A stretch of DNA of 64,000 nt. Source: Halichondria panicea (taxonomy: Eukaryota; Porifera; Demospongiae; Suberitida; Halichondriidae). Numbering within the stretch: position 1 is the stretch's first letter; every line of letters starts with the position of its first letter. The translations under genes were made by a program, and so were the position numbers. The stretch spans positions 2,976,501 to 3,040,500 of the forward strand of contig NC_087385.1 of the NCBI RefSeq assembly GCF_963675165.1. The letters run 5' to 3'. The notes beneath the pieces were generated by a model. That model was given only the letters and a program-made list of their open reading frames with translations. It ran no database searches and was not told the origin of the DNA. Below are positions 20,817 to 31,200 of this stretch, one piece after another.

Positions 20817-20883
20817 TTGCTCCTCCACTTACTTGAAACTTCCTGTCGTTGACATCTAGGCCACTGACTGGTACAATTGTTGA

Positions 20884-21205
20884 TCAACACATTCGTCTTC
20901 GCTTGATGCTGCTAACTTTTGAGCTGACTTCTACTGGAGTGCCAACTGGGTTACAGTATCCAGACAGAGTTTTTTGTCTCAGTTTGTATGACCAAAAAAT
21001 CTTTGATTTCAAATTTCTTGGCAATTGCATCCTTTTCTTTGATTCTTTCATTGGATCGACCTGCCAAAAAAACATCTCCGCCTGCATCCATATATATGCA
21101 GGGGTCACTCGTCGATTGGATAAAACCGGTATTCCAGCACCTGGGTGATAGCCGGCAGACATGTTGTTTTTCTTGCAAATCCTTTTGGTTCTTCAAGGTT
21201 TCCAT
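20884..21205 (-). pseudogene. copia reverse transcriptase remnant
   Basis: Minus-strand frames give SPRCWNTGFIQSTSDPCIYM, then DVFLAGRSNERIKEKDAIAKKFEIKDF with small gaps. In copia RT the segment between DVF and LAGRS holds the YVDD catalytic box. Here those residues are deleted, so the enzyme is dead. The rest of the RT is not recognisable. Confidence 0.78.
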
Positions 21206-21381
21206 TCAGAAAAGCAGTGTGTCTTTAGACCATACTGCACAGATAATGCGACAAGCATACGAAGCGATTCAAGTCGAACAACCCGGTACTGCTGAGTGAA
21301 TCCTTTCCACTGATCCATCAGCCTTTGTTTTTATTTTGTACACCTTTTCTTCCAGCTGGACATCTCACACGATCCCAGACA

Positions 21382-22108
21382 TTATTGCCATCGCTTGCTC
21401 CCAGTTTGAACTGTGGGTTCTTTGGGTAATTCAGCATTGCATAATAGTGCCGTAGACACTGGCTCAGGTACATCCTCCTCACAAGGTTGATTTTCAATGT
21501 CACAATCGCTTGAAAAATCCACTATCAGGTGGTAATCTTCATCATCATTAGTGGGATCATCTTTCGTTACATTCCCACTGTGAATCACTTTTCCTCGAGT
21601 CGTATCGGTGACCTTTTGTCTCTTGGCATTTCCTTGCTTTAGAGTCCAATTTGCTTCACTTTTGGAATATGATCGCATCCAAACACTCTCAGTAGTTCCA
21701 CCTTAGGCTTTTTATCGCTTCGTAGGGGGTCATTCCTTTGACTGCTTTCGCAAATAGGCAGCTGTAGAGACAGCTTCCGCCCAGAATTTGTGAGGACATC
21801 GATCGAGCTGATTCAACAAGCGATCGATTAAGTCTCTCGGCAACACCCTTCTCCTCTCAAATATTCTGGTTGGACGTATATTCTCCCCCATTGCCTTTTT
21901 ACCAACAGCAGTATCCGACATCAGAGTGAACCACTTCGAGAGGTTCTTTAGTGTGGCTACTGCTGGTCTCAAAACGACTTCGATGAAGTATTCCGCCGAC
22001 ACACGTCTCGCAAAAACCGATACTCTTTTTGACGTTGTAGTCGAATTTTATTTTTCTACCAGCCCTCGTTTCTGGAAACTCTTTTCTTGCTTTCACTCTC
22101 AGCAACAT
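21382..22108 (-). pseudogene. copia pre-integrase and integrase remnant
   Basis: 22108-21899 holds FDYNVKKSIGFCETCVGG and HTKEPLEVVHSDVGYC: the gag-pre-integrase segment followed by the start of the integrase core, with the HSD catalytic Asp. 22002-21730 holds LIDRLLNQLDRCPHKFWAEA and VSTAAYLRK, the end of the integrase core. 21678-21382 is the acidic, Pro/Glu-rich linker between integrase and RT (QPCEEDVPEPV). Frames shift between blocks. Confidence 0.8.
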
Positions 22109-22249
22109 TCAGTTGAGGCAAAATTCTAAATGGTAAAGACTTCCGGCAAAAGCGATGACTTTGTTGTCTTCATTCAGGATTTTTGTGAACTTCGTTGTTT
22201 TCCCAATTCAGATGCTTCGATACACTGAGGAGACGACATTTACACTGGT

Positions 22250-22744
22250 TACCGAACCCTCATGCCCATCTCCCAAGCTGATGTTTTTGTAGACGGTTTA
22301 GTTCTCCAAAAAAACCTCACCAACAAAGACTCCTCCTTGGTTGCGGCATTGCTTGCTGACTCTCGTTCCTTTGTGTTTTCAAATGAGCAGCATACTTGTT
22401 CAGTTTCCTTGTCTCGTTTTCGTTCGCAGTCGCTCGTCCATACTTGTTACCGGTAAGCTTGCAAGCAAATGTACAACCACATCATCGATTACTGCTAGCT
22501 CTTCGAACATTGACTTCTTGGACAGACTCTCCTTCGCAGCTCTAGTTTGTTTGCCCACGTCCTTCCAGACCTCTACTGGATCCTCGGGATCAGTGCCAAC
22601 TAAGTAGAGCAATGACAGATGCCCAATAATGGCTAACGCACGGTCTCTTCGAAGCATGAATTTTCCGTAGGCTTCAACCGCTTCTGTCTCATTTACAATG
22701 CCCCACAGCCCACAGACCATGTAGGATAATTCCGAGCGGTACAA
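22250..22744 (-). pseudogene. copia gag remnant
   Basis: 22744-22400 gives YGKFMLRRDRALAIIGHLSL, then TDPEDPVEVWKDVGKQTRAA, then IDDVVVHLLASLP. 'DPxxxVxxWxxL' and 'DDxVxxLLxSLP' are typical of the copia gag (UBN2/retrotran_gag) domain. The expected CCHC knuckle lies in the shifted sequence below 22400. It immediately follows the primer binding site, as expected for the first gene. Confidence 0.72.
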
Positions 22745-22984
22745 TCGAAACCTCGGCCATATCTAGCAATTTTGTCGAGTAGCTCCAAAATAGTTCAACA
22801 ATCCAACGGTCGCACAAATACTTCAACTAGTTGTCTGGGCCCATAACCTGATGAGTGCAATATTATCTATCTTGCTAGCAGGTGAGAGATCACTGACAGC
22901 AACTTTAATGCAACAAGACAGAAACAGTAAGAACTAAGAACACAAAGACATAACGAGCTGTCTATTAACCTATAAGATAGATGG

Positions 22985-24430
22985 ATAGATAAATTTTCAT
23001 TTGGATAGGAATGCTTTGGATAGGAATGCTGCATCCACCATAATGGTAGGTTTTCATGCAGGTCCTATATAAAAGAAAAGAAAAAAAATAAATAAATAAA
23101 ACATACGTATAGATAATAAATTCATATATGACAGGTGTTCTCCTAGATTGTAATGTGTAGGGTTTTCAGGGAGGTTTTGAACAACTTTAAGGTGGGGCAG
23201 GATAGCGGGAGACGGTTGTAGTGCAGAGCACCTGAGTATTCAAAGCTCCTTCTGTAGTGTTCAGAGTTTGGCTGGCCTAGGTGGATATTACCTGATCCAC
23301 GGGTCCCAATGTTGTACAGTATCGAGTTGAGTTTAAACTTGTTCTTCAGATAAGGAGGGGCAAGGTTCAGCAGACATCTGTGAACCTCTGCTGCCTTTCT
23401 TGGAGTGTAGTCCAGCCAAGTTGGTCCCTGAGGGGTGAGCTGCTGGTGCGTGGAGGTTTTCCATAATTCTGTATACGTTCAATTCTCTTACTGATGGTAG
23501 AGTTGCATGAATGCCATACCACTGAGCAATAGTCTAGGTGGGGGCGAACAAGGCTGTTAAATAATAGTTTGCGGGTGTTGCTTGGTAGGAAGGAGCTAGA
23601 GCGTTTGATTGTTGAGAGTGCGGCCAGTGATTTGCGACGTACTTGCTCCGTATGAGCTTTCCAGTTGAGGTCTTTGTCAATCGTCACTCCGAGATACTTG
23701 ACTGAGTCCGTTTGGGGGATATCAGTACCATCAAGTGAAACATTTATCGATATACCTCTGTGAAGTATCAATTTCCTGGATAGTGTCAACATTTGTGTTT
23801 TCTCAATGGCTTTAATCCATCTGGCAGTCGATTCGAGATCCTTGTTGAGTGCTGATTGGACAGTTCTGGGGTCACTATCAGAGTGGTAAAGTGTGGTATC
23901 ATCAGATTGATCGAGCACTTGTCGATGGCACTAGGCATGTCATTGACATAAATCAGGAATAGCAATGGTCCGAGGATAGAACCCTGGGAAACCCCTCTGG
24001 TAATTGTAGTCCAGGTTGAATCAACACAGACTCGTTGCATGCGGCCGGTCAGGTAGTCTTTAAACTAGTTGAGTTCGGTGTCAATAAGTCCGTAAGCTGA
24101 GAGCTTACTGAGGAGGATGGCGTGATTGATTGAATCAAATGCCTTACTGAGGTCAATAAGGATTGCACCAACATATTCGCCCCTATCCAGAGCAATCCTC
24201 CAGTCATCAACAGTCTTTAGGAGCGAGTCCTGCGTGGAGTGGGATGGTCAGAATCCAGATTGGCATGGGTGTAGGAGAGAGTGTGCAGTTAGATAGGAGT
24301 AGATCTGCTGGTGGATAAACGATTCAAAGACTTTGGCAAGAACGGGTAGGACTGATATTGGGCGGAAGTTGGATGGTGATTTTGAATCGTCATAAGTGTA
24401 CAGTATTATTCGAATCGTGGGGACAGATGG
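22985..24430 (-). mobile_element. Non-LTR retrotransposon (CR1/L2-like), 5'-truncated
   Basis: A single RT-bearing frame set on the minus strand ends at about 23350. About 350 bp of 3' UTR follow, with a terminal microsatellite-like tail (ATCTATCC-type, about 22975-22993 on the plus strand as AGATAGATGGATAGATA). The element begins abruptly within the RT at about 24430, which is the usual 5' truncation from incomplete reverse transcription. Confidence 0.75.
23367..24420 (-). pseudogene. CR1/L2-like reverse transcriptase fragment
   Basis: On the minus strand, the shifted frames at 24400-24050 encode PISVLPVLAKVFESFIH, then LIDLSKAFDSINHAILLSKL, the finger and palm blocks with the first catalytic Asp. 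24040-23786 has GVSQGSILGPLLFLIYVND. 23918-23367 has SDDTTLYHSDSD, then DSVKYLGVTIDKDLNW and LVRPHLDYCSVVWH, the thumb region. The catalytic YADD box is damaged at the frame break near 23905: the reading jumps from INL to SDD. No endonuclease domain remains. Confidence 0.82.
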
Positions 24431-24480
24431 AACGGAATAGCATCACTGTTATGCATGTCAGTACATAGAATAGTAGGGTA

Positions 24481-25183
24481 CCGTCGATTTAAAGCGACAC
24501 TTTTAAATAATTACCAAGTCGTTTCTTTTGGAGGGTCTGGGTCGTATCTAATTGGAGGTTATTCATTGATCATTTTTAATGTTGATTTTTCTAAAAAGTA
24601 AAGAGAATTTAGCTCTAAAAAGTCGACTAAGCCATGCAGCCACTATTACTAGACAAATAAATGCTATGCAAGAAGAAATAGCCTTTACTATGAAGTCGTA
24701 GGAGGGACAGGCCCGTGGTGTGTCTAAAAGTATACTAAAGCAGTTTGAAGGACTATACTGCAAACGTTTATGAACAGTACAGCTTATTTATAGCATGAAG
24801 CCATTCTATGCAACACTTAGATACATAATGACCAAGTCAAGCAATGTCCTTTGCTGTTTTGACTTCACAGGAGGGACAGAGAAAAGTTGACATAGAGTAA
24901 TTCAAGCTAAACTCAAAAAAATTGGAAACAGAGTAAAGACAACGGACTTAGAGCTTGTCAGTGGTATAAGTTTACTTCTCTCAAGTATCTACCAGGCCCT
25001 GAGTGATATCTAGTGGATAGGAGAGCTAGATACAAAACCGTAGCGCAGTCCTCCATGTAATTATTTGCGAGCGCAATAATTACACGGAGTGCTTCACCGG
25101 ATGTCAGTCCTTTTACATAGGGCGTGGGCGGTCGTTTCCAATCCCCTTTCTTTTGTATCTCTGTTTAAATCGAATAAGTACGG
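24481..25183. mobile_element. pogo-type MITE immediately upstream of SNRNP27
   Basis: CCGTCGATTTAAAGCGACAC at the left and TTTAAATCGAATAAGTACGG at the right repeat the ends of the pogo-like element at 13073-15614. The left copy lacks about 8 bases of the TIR. TA flanks both sides (24479-24480 and 25184-25185). The 703-bp interior has no gene. Sub-terminal TTTCCAATCCC and TTTTGTATCTCTG also occur at 13460-13490. Confidence 0.7.
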
Positions 25184-25230
25184 TAAGTGGTCACCACATT
25201 CACAGGCCAAAGAATTTATAGAAAGAAAGA

Positions 25231-28200
25231 ATGAGTACTAGTGAAAAGACAAAAAGAAGCCGATCACCTATAGGTACGTACGTACCCCGTATTATGTGAA
25301 GGAGTAGTGTTGGCTCCAAAGTGTGGTAGACCGTTTTGCAAGCAGACTGTAGAGCTAGAGTTGGGTAAACGAACATGTTCTATTTTGGAACGCTTGTTCT
25401 CGGAGGACAGCGGCTCAAAGCACTAAGGTGATAGTACTTAGATATCGACTAGGTAATGCTCTATTGAAGTACGAACCCACGGCCAACAGAAAGCTTCCTC
25501 GGCAGAGTGACAAGGGCAAACACTCAACTATTGGAACAGTCTTCGAACTCCCTCTCTCGTATCAACAGAAGGTTCTACAGCTAGCTACAATGCATGACCG
25601 TAATATGCAACAATGTACAGCTCTGGTTTCGAGGTCTGACTGCAAGCTGTTAGACAATAGTGATTATTAATTATTCGTTCTCGAGTTATGCCTAGTTTGC
25701 TAATACTCGGAATGCCATTGCAGCCTTTTCAGAAGAATGTGTAGCAAAACTTGTTCACCGTGTGTTGCTACGTACTCTACTTAGTAGTTAGCTCTGCACT
25801 AAAACGCTAGCTATTGGTAAGCTGCAAAGAGTGAGAAGAGAGCTGCAAGGCTGCTGATGCAGCCATTAATTTTAGACTTGAATTGTTTGCATCCAATCGT
25901 TTTTAACAACAATTGTGGTCGATCATTACCAATCTTTGAGTTTTCCCTGTGATTTAGCCGCAATTCCAGGCCGCACTGAAGATTGAGGCCTTGTGAAGGA
26001 GGTTAACTATGATTCTGCCTGCATGCAATGAATGCACAAAGCTGGAACCTGAGGCATCAGCACCCGCGGTGCTTTCAGTTTTGAAAGTGGCAGATTTTGA
26101 TGTTAAAGCTTTGTTATCGTATAGAAGCGAGCTAAGACTCTGTTCTCAAATGTTTCAGCATGCCTCCACGTCTTTATTGCTTCTAAGTTGCTGTGCTAGA
26201 CAGCTACGTCATACAAGTCATACATACACTGCATTATATCACTCCTCTGGTTTCTTTATAATCGTGTCACCAGCTGAGGGTTGGCACTTTAGTGCTCTAG
26301 TTCATAACTTTAATATCACACCAAACGGCTAGCTATATACATGTATATAGCTCTGTGTATGACTGTAATAATTATTATGAATTTGTATTCTTTGTCTGTA
26401 TATTTTATTCAGGATATTTTTCTGGTAAAATTTCAGAAAGTCATCCAATAATTTTGTGTATGCGCAATGAGTCAGTAGCAGGCCTCCCTTCGGAGGCTAC
26501 GTTTATGTATGCAAAAGTATTTATAGCTTCATGTGCAGCTTTCCACCTTGGCATCCAGCACCCGTGGTTCATTTTATAAACAACGCAACCTACAGTACAT
26601 CTCGAGAATTACATACGATAAGCATCATAAAAAAAGACTCGATCATGCCAGGTTCTAGGGTACCAATTTAATATTATTATAATTATGGGCTGTGTGCTCT
26701 AGTTTTAGGTTATAAGCATGCAATATTATTATGACAACCTTATCTCTAACAGGAATTCATACTTGAGGTAACAGTATCCAGATCAAAATTTTTGTCACAA
26801 AATGATGTGTTGTTGTCGTAGCTTTAGTTGCAGGGGCATGTTGAAAATGTATGTGCTAGTACCCATTACATGCATGACATCTACTATCTGGACCTCAATA
26901 CAACATTCTTTGATTTGCTGTCCACAGGAAGTCACAGGCACAGAGATTATCGTCACCGAGACCAAGATAGTGACAGAAACAGAGATGTAGTTAAGGACAA
27001 CAAAAGCAGGAACAAATATCGAGACAGGGAAAGAAGTTGTGACAGAGAGTGGAGCCGGTCGCGTGAGCGGGAACTTGATAGAGGTAGTGGGAGAGACAGA
27101 GGAGCTAAAAAACATATTTCTGGTGAGTTATACATGTACATGTTTTCTAATACGCCCCCCTAGCCCATATACGGCAGGTTCAATTAATAATTATATCTAC
27201 TCTATCTGTTGCTGATTGAGAAAAAATCTAGCTCGCTAGCTAGAGATCTACTTTTAGAGTTAATTTTCCAGGAAGACACTGATCAGCTCATGCTTTGTCG
27301 TGTTTTGCAGTACGTGCACTTGTGATAATTCACTTTTGTAATAATTGACCCGAGGCCGTGCCGCGGCCAGCGGGTTTTAGTAGTCTGTTGATTATATTTG
27401 TTTGTCTGTTTGATATCTGAGTCTACTGACCAGGATGCCATAATTATAGCACTGCGTTTACAGCATGGATAGCCTCGATCCACAACAAGTTATTAGTTAC
27501 CCTGTACGTGCGCAGTGCACAGCAGGAGTAGTGTGATTGGTGAGTGATTGGCGTGTGCGTGTGCGATCTACATGTAGTAGTTGGCCGACCCAGTCACTTT
27601 CACCACTGTTCAGGGCTTAACTAACCAGTTAATCATGTTTCTGGGTTGTTGAATAGCGACCACCATTAATTCTCACTGATTTTAGAGGGGGGTAATTCAC
27701 CCCCCCCCCCCAGGATCTGGCAGATTCATTTATACTGCTATAATTCTGATGACTTCGCCCCTCCTATATTTTTAATACCCAATTATTTGCCCCCAAAGTC
27801 CTGGATGCAGCCCTGCTTAGCCTTGCTCTGTTTTCCCTTCTTCCGCACTACAATCCTCTTGATTTAATTGAGGAAGGAGAATAAGTTATATACTTGTCAT
27901 GGAAGTACCCAACAATATACAATATAGTTTATGCAAAGCTAGTCTTTAATTATAGATGATGCAATGATAAAAACGGTTACGTAGTTATACGTCATAGGTG
28001 TGCCTCGACAACTTGGACCTCGACTGGCTCAAAAAGTGTATCCTTCGCTGGTCTGTTCCACCACCCACACCGTACCCTCCCGAAAATATGCCTATCCCCT
28101 GTTTTACTTGCACAAGGGTATTTGACCCGATAGTACGCCCACCCAGAAGAAAAATCTACCTTTTGATCGTGAAGATACCTTTATTCCCAGAATGTGATGG

Positions 28201-31200
28201 AAGAGTTTGAGCATGCGCAGGACTTAGCTAAAATTAATGCTAATATTCACAATTAGTGCATGAAGAAAGCTGTTTTAGGTAGTAGCACATGTACATGTAT
28301 GCTATCTATTACCTAGCTACTACTAGATGCATTGTAAATCGCATTGACGATCCGCCTTTCGGTCAACGTTTTCTTCTTTAGTACTAGGTTATAAACGATA
28401 GCATTTTATGGAGAATTCGGATGATTGGGGTTCGGATAATCGAGAACGTGCAAGGAGGCAATAGTGTACTTAGACACAGGGTTCTGCCCAGGAATTTTTA
28501 GAGGTGGTTAACAATGATGGGGGCAAAGCCGCCCATGCAGGGAGGTGTACAGGAAGGAGGACACAAATTTAAACATGCATGTGTTGTAAGACATGAAGTC
28601 AGTATTAACTGTAGCAAGTTGCTCACTCTCCTAGCTCTTAGCAGGTGCATGGTCCAACTCTCTGTTTGAAGGCAGAGTATAGCTAACTAGCTAGCTGCAG
28701 TACTCCTCGAACTCAACTGCAGCTTTTTAATATGCAGCTAGCAGAGCCAAGGTCAACAGGGCCACTTTTAATGAAATCATTAATCATCTTTTCCTGGTTT
28801 CTTGACCTTTTCTTAGAGCCAAGGTCAACAGGGCCACTTTTAATGAAAACATTAATCATCTTGTCCGGGCCTTTGCTTGGATATAGCAGGAACCGTTTCT
28901 GTTGCTCTTGATCATTTATTTGCCTGCTTGGAATGCTTGCTACCTACATCAAGTGCAGCAGCAAACCAGTACATCAACATTTATACTCGAGCTACAGAAG
29001 GCTAAAATTTCCCATAATTATCTTGAAGAATGCAGTCGAAGGTTGCAATTAAATTTGAGATCTCTTCTCTGAAGCTGGTTCGTTCGTCTGGGGCGCAATA
29101 GCTCAACTGATTTCTCTGTGATTATGAAAAGGATGAAGCTAGTGGTGCATAAACCCAGGGGCGCGAGGGTAAACTCAGTTTTACACAAACATAAGCGCAC
29201 GAAGGTTTCTTCAGAATATTTCATAGCATCATCTGTTCGCACAAACTTTTGTATTTAATTTATGAGTTACTAAAGCGCTAGCTGTTTCTTAGCTACAAGA
29301 GTCAGAAAAGAGCTGCAAAGCTGAATGTATGTACTGCCAGAAAGCAGCCCTTAATTGTGAACTCAGACCTCATTGCAAATCCAAATTACATTGACAAAAA
29401 TATGCAAAATACTTTTGTATTCAATCAGTAACATTGTAGATCTACACAGTCATGCTTCTACTGTGTAGCGTGAGGGGCTTAATTTTCGTGGATTTCGTGG
29501 GTTAGCAATCCTACACGAAAATTAAGTCCACGAAAATTGTAGAATTATCTGCTATAACGTTGCAAAGATTAAAGGCGTGGCTTCCAGTAAGCAGTCATTC
29601 CACGAACATTGTGCAACGAAATGTTTTTAGAGGTGATTCCACGAAATATAAGTGCCTTGAAAATTTCACGCCATACGGTATCTAGACTGGAAACCACTCC
29701 TTCTCTCTGGGAGAAGTCAAGCTGTCGTGTTGAGAGTTTTCCCTTTGGAATGCAATTAGAACGAGTGTTGCAAGCGTGCGCTTGCTAATGCCTCTCGCCA
29801 TATTTTTGCTTTCGCTCAAAAGTATTAGAGTGTTATAGAAGATCGAGGTAATGTTGAGAGTTTCCCTTTGGAATGCAATTAGAATGAGTGTTGCAAGCGT
29901 GTATGGGGTGCCTGCCGTTTGTGTCAAAATATTGATGATAAAAACACAAGGTTTTGGTGGTATTTACTAAACATTTGAGGGTATTTGGTAAACAACTGAG
30001 GGTATTTAGCAAAGGACTGAGGGTATTTAGCAAAGGACTAAGGGTATTTACTAAACAACTGAGGGTAGTTAGCAAAGGACTGAGGGTATTTACTAAACAA
30101 CTGAGGGTATTTAGCAAAGGACTGAGGGTATTTAGTAAACAACTGAGGGTATTTAGTAAATGTCTGAATGTGGAGATTAGTCAGTTATTTACTAAATACT
30201 CTCTGTTATTTGCTAAATACCCTCAGTTTTTTTACTAAACATGATACCCCCCCCAGTCCTTTGCTAAATACCCTCAGTTGTTTACTAAATACCCTCAGTT
30301 GTTTAGTAAATACCCTCAGTCCTTTGCTAAATACCCTCAGTTGTTTACTAAATACCCTCAGTTGTTTTAAATACCCTCAGTCCTTTGCTAAATACCCTCA
30401 GTTGTTTACTAAATACCCTTAGTCCTTTGCTAAATACCCTCAGTTGTTTACTAAATACCCTCAGTCCTTTGCTAAATACCCTCAGATATTAACTAAATAC
30501 CCTCAGTTGTTTAGTAAATACCCTCAGTCCTTTGCTAAATACCCTCAAGTTGTTTAGTAAATACCCTCAGTCCTTTGCTAAATACCGTATAGCGCGAAAT
30601 TTTCGAGGCACTTATATTTCGTGGATTGGCCTCTAAAAGCCATTTCGTTGCACAATGTTCGCGGAATGACTGCTTACCGGAAGCCACGCCTTTAAATATT
30701 TGCACGATAGCAGGTAATTCTAATTAAAGAACAATTTTCGTAGACTTAATTTTCGTGTAGAATTCTAATCCACGAAATCCGCGAAAATTAAGCCCCTCGA
30801 AAATTTCGCGCTATACAGTACCCTCAGTTGTTTACCAAATACCCTCAAATGTTTAGTAAATACCACCAAAACCTTGTGTTTTTGTCATCAATATTTTGAC
30901 ACAAACGGCACCCCATAAGCGTGCGCTTGCTAATGCCTCTCGCCATGTTTTTGCTTTCGCTCAAAAGTATTAGAGTGTTATAGAAGATCGAGGTAAATAA
31001 TTTGCAATGTGCTTTGATTGAAATGGGTGTCCACAGTTAATCAGCTTCAATTTGAGGCACTTCATTACACATGCGCACTATTTCATGGAAAAAAACCCCA
31101 CTGCTGGCTCTACTTTGAGCTTACTCCAGTCCCATAGAAGTCACCTAGTGCATATGCTACTGCGATCTTACTAACTGTGGAGTGCATGTTCGGTACCATA

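Larger units (their letters stand above)
19930..22985 (-). mobile_element. Ty1/copia LTR retrotransposon, decayed
   Basis: On the minus strand the order gag (22744), pre-integrase/integrase (22108-21382), reverse transcriptase (21205-20884), RNase H (20395-20195) is the Ty1/copia order. A stretch TGGGCCCATAACC at 22836-22848 matches, on the minus strand, the initiator-Met-tRNA-type primer binding site of copia elements. CTATCTTGCTAGCAGGTGAGA occurs both at 19951-19971 and 22867-22887, as expected for remnants of two LTRs. LTR limits could not be fixed. A 410-bp element is inserted at 20407-20816. Confidence 0.8.
29902..30916. mobile_element. Foldback element with TAAATACCCTC arrays
   Basis: The terminal inverted repeats (ATGGGGTGCC at 29903, inverse ending 30916) extend inward for more than 60 bp through GTTTGTGTCAAAATATTGAT and ACACAAGGTTTTGGTGG. 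They then pass into tandem arrays. The left arm is GAGGGTATTTA-type (about 29957-30170). The right arm is the complementary TAAATACCCTC type (about 30205-30584, and 30821-30860 after a nested MITE). The target AAGCGTG is at 29895-29901 and 30917-30923, probably 8 bp with one changed base. No transposase is present. Open frames over the arrays are repeat artefacts. Confidence 0.88.

Noticed and set aside
27998-28210. 70-codon frame with a Pro-rich stretch inside SNRNP27 intron 2
   Set aside because: No acceptor/donor pair fits the phase of the flanking exons, and the exon chain already closes without it.
29833-30422. Three overlapping open frames of 84-94 codons with Leu-Arg-Val-Phe or Leu-Asn-Thr-Leu-Ser repeats
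   Set aside because: They are translations of the 21-bp TAAATACCCTC arrays on both strands. The period is a multiple of three, so frames stay open by chance.
29957-30600. Telomere-like repeat suggested by the CCCT/AGGG-rich arrays
   Set aside because: The unit is about 21 bp with two alternating variants, occurs in inverted arms bounded by TIRs and a target duplication, and is not TTAGGG.
29957-30860. CRISPR-like regular repeat
   Set aside because: Units are contiguous with no unique spacers, lie in two complementary arms of a foldback element, and sit in a eukaryotic intron.
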